Counted from the stretch's first letter, positions 23,692 to 36,365 are shown. The stretch is 64,000 nucleotides of DNA from Adiantum capillus-veneris (GCA_014529385.2 CM043952.1:157651057-157715056), one strand, 5' to 3'. Numbers and translations are program-made. Notes: generated by a model from the sequence alone, not told the origin.

Positions 23692-26560
23692 GGTATTTAC
23701 ACGTTCAGTCTGACCATTTGTTTCAAGATGATCTGCAGTACTGATGTTGAGTTCTGCACTCAAATGTCTTAACATAAACCTCCAAAAAATATTGTTAAAC
23801 TTGGGATCACGATCACTCACAATATTGTTGGACATGCCGTACAACCTGTACAAATTGTCAACAAATAACTTAGCTAACTCTGGAGTTTTAATTGTGACTT
23901 GGTTGCAATAAATTTGCAAAATTTAGTGAATTGATCGACAACCAACCATACCAAGTCATGATCTTGCATAATGGTTGGTAAACCCACAATGAAATTCATA
24001 GAGATACTTTTTTGTTTACCATTAAGAATCTCCAATAAGGGACCTCCTAATTTCAAGCACTTTGATTTATTCACTTGGCATTCTTGGCAATGCAAGACAT
24101 AGTTTTGAACATACCCGTGTAAACTTGGTCAGTAAAACTATCATCGTACGAGTGCATACATTTTCTTTATGCATGGGTGCCTTGCATTGAGACTGTCATG
24201 ACATTCTTTAAGAATTTGGTTCCAAATGTCTGTTTTGTGGGTACACAATTTCTCCCCTTGTGAAGTAGGTACCCATCATCTATGGAAAAAATTTCCATCT
24301 CTGCTGATCATCACGCAAAATAGGAGACCTAGGTGTGGAGGAAAGAGACACACTACCAGCATTGGAGTGAAAAGGATCCCTCGCTTTCATATGGCTCCAC
24401 ACTTTGGAGTATGTTCCATCATGCTCATATTTGTCCTTAAGAGATTCCAAAAAATCACTTTGAAGCTCTATGAAGAAAAGAGAGTTAATCTCAGGCATAC
24501 GGCTAAGAACATTAGCTACCACATTGTATTTTTCTTTATGATACCGGAGCTTTCTATCATACTCGTGAAGAATCTCAGTCCATTTGGCCTTTTGGCCCTT
24601 CAATTTTTTTTTAATAAATCATTTTATACTTTTATGGTCAAACAAATTCTCAAATTGAGCCGCATACAAATAATGCCGCCATGTTTTCATAGCAGACACT
24701 ATTGCATAGAGTTCCCATTTGTAAACATAGTAATTTTGTTGTGCACAATCAAGCTTTTTGCTTTCAAATGAAAATGGCCTTCCCTCCCACAACAAGATTG
24801 CTTCAATAGCACACTCATTTGTAAACAGAGTAGTTTTGTTGTGCAAAATTAAGCTTCTTGCTTTCAAATGCGATTGACCTTCCCTCCCACAGAAGGACTA
24901 CTCCAATAGCAACTATTTCTAACACAAACGGTTTCATAGGGTCAATAATAGCTAAAATTGTAACTAATGCAATCTTGAGAGCATCAAAACATTACTATTG
25001 ATTATCTCCCCAACGAAAGGTTTTTCCCTTGGATTTCTGTTGGTCCATCACATCAGAACAACAATATGAGCATACTTTTTACTGAATCATGGATAAAAAC
25101 CTGCAAATCCCAAAAATTTGCACCTCTTTCAAATTTTTGGGAGAAGGTTATCTCCTAAGGGCATCCACGTTGGATTTATCCATATATAGCATGGCAACTG
25201 AAATTACATACCCCAAATAGTGAATTTTCTCCTTGAGAAAATCACACTTGGATTCCTTGGCATATAACTTGTTTTGTCGTAACAACTCAAACATGTGCTT
25301 CGGATGTTGTAAGTTCTCTTCTTTAGATGCACTATACACTAGAATTTCATTGAGGAAAATGATAAAAAAACCTGCCCAAATATGGTTTCAAGACACTGTC
25401 CATAAATGTCATGAAAGTATCTGGTGCATTGGTCAACCCGAAGGGCATAACCAAAAACTCATAGTGTCCAAACCTTGTTTGGAGAGCATTTTTGGGTATA
25501 CCAGCAAGCCTAATGCGTACTTGATGATACCTTGACCACAAATCTATCTTCGTGAAGATACAAGAATGGGTGAGCTTATCAAACAACTCATCCAATCTCG
25601 GCAACGGATACTTGATCTTAACAATAACCACGTTTAACCCACGACAATGTACGCACATGTGAATATACCTTCCTTTTTCTCCACCAAAAAGATGGAAGAT
25701 GCCCATGGTGAAGAATTGGATTGCATAAACCCTCTATTGAGATAGTTAGTAAGGTGATGTCCCACCTCAATAGCCTCAAAAACTCATTCTATGGGGTGGT
25801 TCACTTACGAAATTATTGCCTACAATCACGTCTATGCCATGTTGCACAATACGTGTCGGTGGTAACCCTGGTGGAAAATCATCTGAAACCACATCTTTGT
25901 ATTCCATTGATAATTCTTTTAACTTATTAAAAACAATTGCTTGTTCTAGTGAGAGAGAAGTAGCCATAATTAGAAGATTAGAGAGAAGAATGGGGCGTTG
26001 AGGAATTGTCGCTCAAAACATTATCAACATTTGACAAAAAAAGACACAACGAGTAACACAAAAATAGTTCTTCTATTTCATCTTAAGAAGAGAGTTCCAT
26101 AAGCATGGATATACAAATTAGTGATGAGGAAGGAACATCCTTCTCCCCCAACAGTAGCATGTGCATGCCATTGGATTTGAACATCAAACTATTATGCTTA
26201 CTGGCTATGTTTTAATGATAACCCTAACCCATATAACCACTTTTAAATAAGGACCACATCTGTCCAATCCATGATGTGGATATTCAAGGATGTGTGATAC
26301 CCTTGAATCTCTATCATTACATCCTTTACTTGAGTATTCCACACCTCGGCATCATGGCCATTGATCATCACTACATTTTGATGGTGGGAACTAGGAGTCT
26401 GGGGTAAATTGAGCCATTTCACTAGCTTATAATTAGTGAAATTTTGTGAAGCACTATCATCTACCAAGATTTGCACCTTGTGACCTTGGAAAAACCCATG
26501 CATGTGCACAGCTTGTGTGGACCAAAGTTCGGCTACCATATTGATGTGTTGCACCAAGCA
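23692..26560 (-). pseudogene. gypsy-2 pol fragment (protease, RT, RNase H, integrase) in inverted orientation
   Basis: From 26557 downward: protease (ILVDDSASQNF), RT ([66 protein letters not shown]), RNase H (FESKKLDCAQQNYYVYKWEL, NVLSRMPEINS), then integrase (SMNFIVGLPT, VSDRDPKFNN, NGQTERVNT). The order is that of Ty3/gypsy. It is dead: the RT catalytic YxDD reads FLNE (25346-25357), the first integrase Asp is Asn (SMNF), and there are many frameshifts. It is close in sequence to gypsy-3. It has no LTR of its own and begins only bases after the gypsy-1 primer site. Confidence 0.9.
24721..24920 (-). repeat. 100-bp tandem duplication inside RNase H
   Basis: 24721-24820 and 24821-24920 are two copies. 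The duplicated piece encodes the EGRP-FESKKLDCAQQNYYVYK part of RNase H, so the domain is present one and a half times. Confidence 0.75.
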
Positions 26561-26939
26561 AAGACGGCCATACCTAGATTTTTTTTTTCTCTATACATAT
26601 TGATGGTTTTATCTTCATCGGATTGGGCACGGTCTCTTTCGATGGGCTTTCAAGTATCGCCAACGTTCACAATTGGACGGTGACTTTTGGAGTTTGCGAT
26701 CAACATTAACAATTGACTATGACGTGACAATATCAATTTAGCAACGCTAGTTGATTTGGTCGCGCTCATAGCCAGTTACGGTTTGGGTTTGACAAGTGAC
26801 TTTTTCTACAAGATATATCTTTTTTTTGGCTAGCACAACACATTACGCCATGCATTCAGATATTGAAATGCGACATAAATTTGATTTTGAGCACCTTGCA
26901 CTAGTTCCGCGTGATGCTGTTGTCCCATAATCAATCACT

Positions 26940-28069
26940 CTCACGGAGGGTGCCGATGTGGTCAAATGACAGCATTGAATTGCAACCCATCCGAGAGTTT
27001 AGAGCACTGCAAAAATGTCACTAAGATGTATAATATGCTTGTGTTCATGCAAGAGTCGGCCAAGGGCCAAGTTAATGAACAGACTAGGGTTTTTGTGACA
27101 CACATGCTTGGTGGGAGAACCCCTAGTCTATGGGAGAAAGGCTCCAATCTGGATGGGTTGCACCTTCTCTCTCAAAAAGAGGTGGATGTTTTGTTAAAGA
27201 ATACTAAGCCATCTATTTTTAGAGGCGAAGAAAAGGAGTGCAACAAAGATAATTTGAATATATTCCTAAGCAAATGAGATGGGATTCACCATCTAAGACG
27301 CACTCTAGATAAAATCAAGGCATTGCAAACAGGTCTGACACTAGAGGGTAAGGCCTACAAATGGTAGGTGTCACTCAAGGAGAAGGGAATCATAACACAA
27401 ACCTGGGTAGCCTTCAAGGATGTGTTCAAAAAGGAATTTCTACCCACAAATAAAGTAGACTAAAAATGGTTTTCATGAGACAAGTGCCCTATGCATCAGC
27501 ATAAGACACTGTTGGAGTATATCTCACACTATCGTGATGTAAATCTCAAGCTGGAGGGTCTAGATACCTTTCAACAAGTGTGTGGGTTCATTACTGGGTT
27601 AACACCTGAGCTTAAGAAGCATGTTAAAATCAAAGACCCCAAGATTCTTGAGGGAGGGTCTAATGCAAGCGTATATACACAACAATCTTGATTAAAAAGC
27701 ACTGCATAACACTCACGTCTTGAACACTACACATGAAAATTCATGAACATAGCATCGGCATAATAAGACAAAATTTATAGTAGCTACATCTGATGCATCC
27801 AAGAAGCCCAAAGGGCCTAAGGACAAATGTCTAGTAAACAGTTTGAGAAGGCTAGAAGGAAAATCTATGTTTTACATATTTGGGAGTGGACATGGCTCAG
27901 ACACGGCAAACATGACTGTTTCAAGGAAAAGTTTGTTACCCAAGGTAAGGAGAAAGTGGTGCACATGGTGGAATTTCTATCTCTCAAGTCCTCCTCTCAT
28001 TTTCTCAATGTGGAAGTAACACACACTGAAGCGGTGCATGAGTGTTGTATTGTTGATGTCGTTTACTAG
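26940..28069 (+). pseudogene. gypsy-1 gag remnant
   Basis: Recognisable as retrotransposon gag by RGEEKECNKDNLNIFLSK, LTLEGKAYKW near 27340-27366, WVAFKDVFKKEFLPTN near 27405, HKTLLEYISHYRDVNLKLEG near 27500, and FITGLTPELKKHVKIKDP near 27590. The CCHC zinc knuckle expected near 27880 is lost: where gypsy-3 has CFRCLSDQHNKKYC, the aligned residues here have no cysteines at those positions. Stops occur near 27276, 27366, 27464 and 27690. It is related to the gypsy-3 gag. Confidence 0.75.
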
Positions 28070-28446
28070 TCAAAAACATTGCCGATAAAAAGAAGGTCAA
28101 AGATATATCTTATCCTCAAAAGTTCTGATTTTCTTTGAAATTGCAAAGATTCTCCAATGATGCCTTGCCTCGATCTGTCCTACCTTGAGCTTCAAACTCT
28201 TTGCTTTCCTCTGTACTCGCGAGAAGAGAGAATGTGAGGGGGTGTGCCATGGGCGATGCCTTGCCTCAATCTCTCTTACCTTCAGCTTCAAACTCTTTTG
28301 CCCTCCCCTATACTCGCTAGGAGAGATGATATGAAGGGGTGTGACTTGGGCATGCTTGCTTAGGGGAAAAAAGGGGTGGACCTTGGACTTGGGAGCCCAT
28401 TTGAACAACAAGCTCCCTATGTGATGGCCGGGAGAGCCAAAAATTG

Positions 28447-28540
<94 letters not shown>

Positions 28541-28960
28541 CTACCAAAACTCTTTGTACAAAGGTGGAGAGAAAGAGAGTTGAAGAGATTCCAAATTCTC
28601 CCCTTTGCAATGTGCTCCCAATAAACCCAAGCTTGCACACATTTGTGCATGTCACTTTGGGCCTTTGGCTCCCTTCTTCTCCTCAAAAAGCCGTTCTCAC
28701 CATGTTTCTCCGTGCTCAACTCCTTCCCCACACTTCACATTGAGTTTTTCTAAAAATATGTCCACGACCTGCTTTGCTTAGCTTAGATCTCCTTAGGCTC
28801 ACGAGGAGGCACTGAAAGGCCGCTGATCCTCCTCCTTCCTTTTGCTTGTTGTTGTTGCTGTAGACGACCGCCATGACATCAATGTAGTTTTTTTAAAAAA
28901 CTTGAGTTTATACTAGGGTTGATCCACACTATTCCCACCGTGCAAGCAAGTGTACGTTTG
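28070..28960. repeat. Non-coding insert with a 96-bp tandem repeat and long (GA)n
   Basis: The word GATGCCTTGCCTC starts at 28159 and 28255, and the two 96-bp units (28159-28351) end in GTGTG-C-TGGGC. A pure (GA)n of about 46 repeats lies at 28447-28539. No gypsy similarity is seen, so this is probably later material inside gypsy-1. Open frames here are RE or SL repeat artefacts. Confidence 0.6.
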
Positions 28961-31224
28961 ATTTTATGCTCCAATTTTGGAAGTCTTTAAGCTCTCAAGG
29001 TAGCCAAGATTTAGCACATGGATGCTCAACAACTGGTATCACTCAATGTACTTGTTCTTTATTGCAATCAGATTCATCCCACCAAAGGGTTTTTAACTTG
29101 TTGGATTTAAACCAACTCAAAATACTCATGCAAAGCTCTAAGAATCCATGCAAGGCCTGGTGGTGATCACTCAGTGGTCATGGCATGCAAGGGGCAAGAA
29201 GGGGATTTACTATGGGTAAGATGATAAAAAAACCCCAAGATTTTTGCAAGTCAACCAAGTTCGTATGCATGATGCATGCATAATCATGCAAGCATAGACT
29301 AGCTTCTACAAAATATAAAATGAGGACGATTAAAGGTCAACATCTGACATGTCTTCTATAGGGGCTCAAGCTTTGACAAAGTGTGACTTCTTGGAGGAAT
29401 TGAAGTGTTCACATCACAGTTGTACATAAAAAATATCTACAACTATTGGGCCCTTCTCAAGGAATACCCAAAGTTGTGGGCTTCAAGGTTGGAGCTCATT
29501 CTAAGCTGTATTATGCAAATTCTAGGACAATTGGCAAGGCTTCACCATCTCCAGGAGAAAGATAGTAAGTCATCCAATTGTAGTAAAGGAAAAGACAGGT
29601 AAGTCATCCAATTGTAGTAAATGAAGGTAAGGCAAGGCATATTGTCGGCAAGGCAAAGATATTTCTATCATGCTTTTGCTTGATGAGGGAGACAAAGATG
29701 CTCGACATGGCCGACTATTCGTTACAGTTCAAGACGCTAGTGAGAGTTTCTCTTTCTTTATGTTTGAGTTTTGGGTTTGAATTTTTGCTAGGGCATGGAT
29801 CCTAGGCAAAGTTTTTCTACACTTAAACTGATTAAGACAATGGTCCTTGGTGAGGCACTACTTATCTGCATATGAGGCATCTTGCATCAACAAATAACAC
29901 CACAGGGTGATAAATATTTTGATGCCAATGATAGTGCTTCAACCAAGTCGGTAAGCAAGTTCAATTTACCACTTACAATTTTGAACTTATTAAATCTTGC
30001 AATTTTTTTCTGTAAAGCCAGCTTAGCCAAGCAAAAGTTGCTTTAATCAAGATATATTTGACAATCAGACGAATCTTTCTAGCTAAGTTTCTTAAGCTAT
30101 CTCCTTTCAACGCTAGGCAATCTAAGGTACTTGTATGATTCTCAACATGAAGTACAATTTGACACAATCGATTCTCTATGAAAGCTTGACAATGTCAATT
30201 TCATTTTTTCATGACATGTGTATGTTGCCAGGAGAATCTGTTAGCTATGAGCATAGAAACTCCATTATGTTTTATATTTACAATGTCCTTATGTGTAGCA
30301 TGGATTAAATTTTAGGCATATTGCATAGAAGCTTGCAAATTTTGGAATATGCTATTAGAATATGAACTTGGGGAGACTTTGCAACAAGTATGAATGATAT
30401 TTTACTAGGTGAAAATATGAACCAATCAAAGAGGGTATACATGGTACATACAACAGCTCTCACCCTAGCAGTATGCATGGCTATGAGCCAGCTTCAAGAA
30501 TAGACAACATAAGCAAATTGAAAGTCACTCCGCAGGGAGAATTTGTTTTTGAATTTGAAGACAACTAGCCGTAGAGGGGCAAAAAGGTTAGAAAATTCTA
30601 GGTTCCTCTTGTTTTTTTGTGTTTAAATCTTTAATTTGGAAAATATTTCCTATTGTGTAAAGTAAAGTGCTTTGGAAGACGTTTATCGAGAAGCAAGGCT
30701 TTTAACCTATGCCAAGTTCCTGCCCATTGATCTTGGATCAAGGATATTGGCACACACATTTCAAAAATTGGCAATATAGGGATATAAGCTCACATTTTAC
30801 TTATCGCAACATTGAAATGTGATGTATCCATGGTAGTACAGATTATGCAAGGCATGTATGGTATTAGCTCAAGTTGTTGAGACTATCATTGAAGCCAACG
30901 ACTTATCACTCTATTTCTTATATATATGCATGCATGGTGTGCCAATTAGGCAAACTTCATTCCAGCTCATCATTGTTTACGCTTTTGTTTATCACAACAC
31001 CTACTCTATCAAGGACGATTTTCTTCTCATAGAACTATTTAACCTTCTCTTTCATGTGTGCTATGAGCATAACATTTTCAATAAGCATTGGTCATGAAAA
31101 TGCAGGTTTGGATTATTTCTCCTAAATTCATGCACAGTAGGTGTTATGGCCCCCTAGTATTTAGCAAAGGAAAATTTGGAACAACATGCAAATTCATGAA
31201 ATTGATAGCTTATCAAGCATCTCT
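28961..31224 (+). other. Strongly decayed interior of gypsy-1
   Basis: By position this should hold protease, RT and RNase H. I can see only vague traces, for example a VLGRPW-like region near 29760-29820. No motif is secure. No other gene is visible, and stops are dense in all frames. Confidence 0.35.
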
Positions 31225-31703
31225 TGCACTACAGGTATAATATCTCTATGAGATGTATTGTGGGTCTACCAATCACTATACGAGGTCATGGCTTGGTATG
31301 GATGCTTGTAGATAGGTTGACTAAACTTTGTACATTTTACTCAATTCACTATTCAATCTCTATAGTTAACCAAGTTGGTTATTCATAATCTATAGCTTTC
31401 TCAGCAATATTGGAAGTAATTGTGTCCCAAGTTCACCAGTGATTTTTGGAGGATTGTCTGTAAACGGTTGGATAGAAACAACTTAATATATGTACTGCCA
31501 CTCATCTAGAGATGGATGGTCAGCTTGCAAGTATTAATCTAGTACTAAAGGATATGCTAAGAGCATACGTTAGTGATAATCAATCCAACCAAAAATATTA
31601 TCTCTCTTGTTTGGACTTTTCTTATTATGATGCAAAGCATGTTGTGACTAGGTTTGGTAGCTTCATTTCAATTATGGTGGGGTTGTTTACTAATAAGAAA
31701 TGA
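31225..31703 (+). pseudogene. gypsy-1 integrase remnant
   Basis: Integrase core traces: ISMRCIVGLPI near 31235-31265 (the family has SMDFIVGLP, so the catalytic Asp is lost), LVWMLVDRLTKLCTFYS near 31295, then MDGQLASINLVLKDMLRAYV at 31512-31571, equivalent to DGQTE-VNRTLEDMLRAY with the catalytic Glu replaced. It ends shortly after with KHVVTRFG. It contains several stops. Confidence 0.7.
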
Positions 31704-31760
31704 TATAAAATCAAGGACTTAATATTTACTGATGAGTTATGTCAGCATGTCAGTTCCATG

Positions 31761-32290
31761 GAAAGTTGAGAAGAGGTATTCTTACATGTTCCAACACCGT
31801 ATGAGACTTGGTTATTCATTTAGACACCTCTTAGTTTGGATACAAGCTAGTTACACCAATGGTTACAAAGGGATAATAATGTGGAAAATCAATTTTTTTT
31901 CTTGGTTTCCTTGAACCTCCTTCCGAACCATGTGTCAGTCAAATGGAAGGCTAGATCCATGAGGGATTCCACTATGGAAAACACTAGTGTTCTTACAAAG
32001 TTATCACCACTTTTGCTTTTTAGGAAAGTTGAGAAGAGGTATTCTTACACGTTCCAACACCCTATGAGACTTGGTTATTCATTTAGACACCTCTTAGTTT
32101 GGATATAAGCTGATTATACCAATGGTTACAAAGGGATAATAATGTGGAAAATAAATTTTTTTTATTGGTTTCCTTGAACCTCCTTCCGAACCATGTGTCA
32201 GTCAAATGGAAGGCTAGATCCATGAGGGATTCCACTATGGAAAACACTAGTGTTCTTACAAAGTTATCACCACTTTTGATTTTTAGGAAA
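31761..32290 (+). repeat. 263-bp tandem duplication covering the chromodomain-like end of gypsy-1
   Basis: Units 31761-32023 and 32024-32290 both start GAAAGTTGAGAAGAGG and differ at few positions. Each encodes (with frameshifts) a pattern like VKWKARSMRDSTMEN, similar to the VKWKG-ATWED core of integrase C-terminal chromodomains. That domain targets integration to chromatin in chromoviruses. Confidence 0.75.
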
Positions 32291-32302
32291 AAAAATGCTT
32301 TT

Positions 32303-32316
32303 CAAAGGAGGGAGTA
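32303..32316 (+). other. Polypurine tract of gypsy-1
   Basis: CAAAGGAGGGAGTA lies immediately before the 3' LTR. Confidence 0.7.
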
Positions 32317-32318
32317 AT

Positions 32319-32461
32319 GTCAAGCCTAAGGTAGGAATGGGCAAGCTAAGGGTCAAGAAATACATGCAATAAAGGAGGGTCTCATAAATAGCATGGCCAA
32401 GGGCATATATAATGGTACAATTGGGTGATGAAGAGCATGTAATTTTCGCCTTGGTCTCACA
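32319..32461 (+). repeat. 3' LTR of gypsy-1
   Basis: 143 bp, starting TGTCAAGCCTAAGG and ending TTGGTCTCACA. CACTA-2 coding sequence begins at the next base on the minus strand. Confidence 0.85.
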
Positions 32462-34445
32462 GAGAGGTTCAAAGATGGCCTCCACTTCATTAGAGGCAAA
32501 AATGGTTCTTCATCAAGGTGTTACTGGAACTATGAACCAAAATTTTGGTTGGTGGATTGATGGGATACATATGACTTGTTATGGTACAAACAAATAAATG
32601 TAAATTTGGTAATCACTCAACTACTCACAATTGTGTGGCAAATCTAAGTTGTCATACCTCCCTATGTAATGCACACTAGAGTCCACCATATAGATTCCAT
32701 TCTCATACCATCTAGACACATTTGAAAACCACTTGCACTCAAAGATGAAGGTGTGAAAGGCTCTAAAATCAAGATTTAGTATCCATTAAATTGTCCCACA
32801 ATAATTGACCTCATCACTATTTGTATCAAAGTTTTTTGTGACACCACAATTGATGGCGTCTTGATGCATGTGAATATGGCATGTACAAGAGTGTCATCCC
32901 TTTGACCACATAGAGTTTAAGGAAAGACACTTTAGGTAGAAAAAATACAATCAATTACAAAGATAAAATCAAGTAAAAACTACAATATGGTTTAGGCATA
33001 TCATTATTCTACCTTTGCCAAGCAACCTTGTACATACTCCCATTCTTTGTTGGTGACGTACTCTCTGTGTGCCTATGCTTTGCTCATTCTCTCATGGCTC
33101 CACTCAAGATTAATGAGATCTAGAAAACATGCAAGGTGTGGAGGAACTAGGGGTGCCCTCCTACCTCCATGAAATTTCTTCCATGCTTCCCTCTCTTGTA
33201 AATGCATTGCCTTTGCCATGGTCCACAAGTCCACCTACTTGGTCATAACCTTTGCATTGAGGATGCAAACAATATTGGCCACTTGGCATAGATCCATGTC
33301 CATGTTGACTAGTTTTCCCTTTCCAATTGGCAAATGTCAAGTCATCCTTGCATCCTCCTCATTTGCACATTCGAGGCATAGAGGGATCAACAAAAACCAA
33401 ATACTCTAAAATATATACAAACGCCTCTTGCATGATCCATCCTTTGGCCATGCATACCTCGTGCTGGGCCCATAGTCACACAAAATATTTGAGAGTATTT
33501 AAAAAACTCTCTAGAAAGAACATCCATCGTGCATACACTTCTCCACATATATCTATCTCCTTAACCATATGAACCACGAGATGGACTCGATTAACAAGAA
33601 AGGAATGAAAAAATGCATCCTGAATGGAACACACTATTTCCATGGCAAGCATTTAACCAGTAAGTATGGCATCTATTTTGTTTTATTTGGAGATTACAAA
33701 TCTACAAGATTACACTAAGTACATGATGAGATTTAGAGTATATAGAATACTTTAATGGAATAGAGATATGAAGTACCTTAGTAACTAGTCAATTTTGAAA
33801 ATAGATTTTCTCACTTTCTTGTCCCCAAATGTGCACATACTTATGGGCAAAATGAACTACAACATCAAAAGATCAAGTCAATATATTGTTTTAGTCATAC
33901 AAAAAATTCAATAGCTAAACTAAATGAGGGACAACATAAAAATTGAAGAATTACTTATAACATCTTGTGCTAATTGTAAGACTTCAACCCATATAATTGA
34001 ATGCTTCCTTTAGTGATCTCATGTATCCGTGTGCGAATATAGGTAATGTAACCTTTCACTCGATCAAGCGCGTCTTTGGTTAGAATCCATGGGGCTTTAG
34101 GAAGCACAATCTTTTCATTAGGTCCTTGTTGTGGAGTGGTTGATGTGGAGAGAGGTATTTCAAGGCCTTCAAATCCTCCCTCGTCCCCCCATTGAGTCTC
34201 TTTTGCTAGTAATGTGGTCCGAAAGGGTGTGAACAACACTTTTGAATCTGTGCATGGGATGCTAGAGGTGTTGAATTTTAGGTCCTTCTAATGTGAAAGC
34301 CTTAAAAATATGGAGTACCTTCGCATACCTTTTGGTGAAGTAAATGTGGGGGGGATCATTACTATAGTGCTCTTTCTAAATGCTTTCCCAATCTACCATT
34401 GTGCACTTTAGAGGGGTCTTCCCATTGCCTGAAAAGTAAACTTTT
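32462..34445 (-). pseudogene. CACTA-2 transposase, middle part (TNP2 end, DUF4218, DUF4216)
   Basis: Read downward: a TNP2 stretch matching DGKTPLKLTMADW of copy 1 (near 34430-34340), then LPKAPWILTKDALDRVKGY and SIQLYGLKSYN (34120-33970). A DUF4218-like part is at about 33650-33020. A DUF4216-like part follows (YCGTI, AFHTFIFECKWFSNVSRW, YMVDSSVHYIGR) at about 32850-32680, then the IHQPKFWFIVPVTPR exon up to 32462. Frames are broken at many points. Exon order equals copy 1. The 3' end of the gene is at 23533-23280. Confidence 0.85.
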
Positions 34446-36365
34446 TCATATGCACATCTAGTTTGGGTAAAATATTAACACTTTTCTAAAGGCTCAAAGG
34501 TTGTGATTCCATTTGAGGCAAAAATTGAGCCAAAGTAACTTTCACTCTGAACAACTAGATAACTAGGGCTAAGAATACTAAAACAAAAAAAGAACTGATA
34601 GGTTTTAAAATACCTTGTTATAACTATGTGAGATAAAACAGTTGGAAAAACTTGTAAAAATGGGCACCTAGATATTAATTACAATTATTATCTTGGGGCC
34701 TCAAGTGCAAATTTTTTTACCATCTGACAATACCACATGAGGCTAGAACATAGTATATTAAGATTTAGATTCAAGTTTGGTGTAATTTGGAGTTAAGAGT
34801 TGCTACATAGGCTTAGAATTCACTTAGATCTAACTACACATATAAAATTTGACTTATAAACTTGGAAACTAAATCAAACTCTATGAAACTTGATTTTATA
34901 TAGTGTGAATATCCAATACAAGTCAAAAATAATAAAAAATCCTTCTCTAATCCAAGATCTATTTTAAGCGTGATTATTACCTTCTATGCTAAAAATTCAA
35001 CTTTTGGAAAAAATTTAAAGGGGATTGGGTCTAGGGTAGTAATAGAGTGCTTGTGGAAAGTTTTAGGTAGTTTGGACAACTTTTGACTTGCATGACCACT
35101 TGAATTGCATCTGACATTGCTAGACACAGAAGCTGTTGAGAAATTGAGCTAAACTTGCCCAAAAACTATAAAACCCCATTTTGAGCTCATGGAAAACACA
35201 CATGGCTAGTGATGATCAACAAAAGTGAAAAATGATGATTTTATGACTCAATAGATATTAATCACGATTAGTATCTCCTCCTATCCAGAGAGCTCAATTT
35301 TGACATGTTTTGGCTTCCAAGGTTAGTAGACAAATCATACAGATAGCCTAAAAAATTTGAAGTCATTTATACATTGTTTGCTACTTGAATTTGAGTTTTG
35401 AGAAACTAAAAGTTACAGATTTATCCTTTGGCTACTTTGGTAGGGTTGAAGCTAAAATTTTTGGCCAAGAGTCCTTGTAACTAGTTGTAGATTAATAGAA
35501 TGACTTATATACCTTTGACTATATCGGAGTGATTGAGATCAAGCTTGGGCAATAGCCAGCTTGGACTTATGACAATTGAAACATGTTTGGTATTGGTTCA
35601 AAAGGCCAGGCATTTGTTTCATTGAGTAGTTTGAGTCTTTATGTACCTTAGTTCAAGCCGTGTCATAGCATATCAGGGTTATAATCAATAAATTGAGAGT
35701 AGCGTGTCCACTAAGGAGAGCATAAACCAAGGGGGACCGTAAGAGACCATAGTGGAAAAGTGTCTGATACTTACTCCAAATCAAGCTTAGAGATGTCTTC
35801 CTTTTCTACTAAATTGGGGTGCAAACCTCTCAGGGGTTCAAACACATATTTACCTTTTACAAGACCAGCAAATATGGGGCTCAAATTTATATGAACCCTA
35901 ATGAAGAGTATGTGGTAAGAGTTGATGACCACACAATTGAATTCAAGGAGGAGGTTAGAGCCAACAAATATGATACCTTCTACCTAGACCAAAATAGAGT
36001 GCAATATAGAATATTGAAAATCCCAACACTATGGACCGATGGATTTTGAAAGTTGACATGTTGATTCCAAACATGGCCACCAAAGTAGAACCACCAATGT
36101 CAAAATGAGAAGAGTATGACCAAGTAGATGTTAAACCTCTAAATCACATACTGACGGATAATCACATCTCAAAAGTTATTGTTCGGAGGATAATAATGTG
36201 AAGAATTTGTCATGGATAGCTCACGCTAAACTAGAGCAACTAACACTATTGAAAATCACGTAAATGTTTAAGATTAGGGTGAAATAGACCTTCCCATACA
36301 CCCCTTTACGGATTGTTATAATAGTAACTTTGTTATGATGACTCCAAAGGAGGTTAAATAGACCA
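34446..36365. other. No gene recognised; probably includes the 5' LTR of gypsy-4
   Basis: AT-rich DNA without repeats or motifs I can name. A 76-codon frame at 35819-36049 has no recognised domain. The last few hundred bases before the primer site at 36366 should be the 5' LTR of gypsy-4, but I could not pair them with a 3' copy. Confidence 0.45.

Larger units (their letters stand above)
23534..32461 (+). mobile_element. Ty3/gypsy element gypsy-1, chimeric, inserted in CACTA-2
   Basis: Plus-strand element bounded by two 143-bp LTRs (23534-23676 and 32319-32461), with a tRNA-Met primer site and a purine tract. Its gag (26940-28069), integrase (31225-31703) and chromodomain-like end (31761-32290) read on the plus strand. 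The segment from just after the primer site to about 26560 is instead a minus-strand pol from a related element. The target flanks GGAAA and GAGAG match only partly, so the duplication has decayed. The LTRs differ at many positions, so the insertion is old. Confidence 0.85.
22980..34445 (-). mobile_element. CACTA transposon, copy 2, split by a gypsy element
   Basis: Minus-strand relative of CACTA-1. The parts homologous to 1380-4130 of copy 1 lie at 34445-32462 and 23533-22980. The break carries gypsy-1 (23534-32461). Protein similarity runs on both sides of the break: IHQPKFWFIVPVTPR and the residues up to FEPL at the 32.5 kb side, and FPPTTLDEEETEE at the 23.5 kb side. This corresponds to FDPLPPATLDELEIEE in copy 1. 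Similarity to copy 1 stops near 34445, so the 5' half of the transposase is missing. Confidence 0.88.

Noticed and set aside
28376-28743. Open frames of 80-112 codons around 28.4-28.7 kb on both strands
   Set aside because: Translations of a 46-unit (GA)n tract.
35819-36049. 76-codon open frame upstream of gypsy-4
   Set aside because: Ordinary composition but no domain, and it lies before the primer-binding site; listed only as unassigned.
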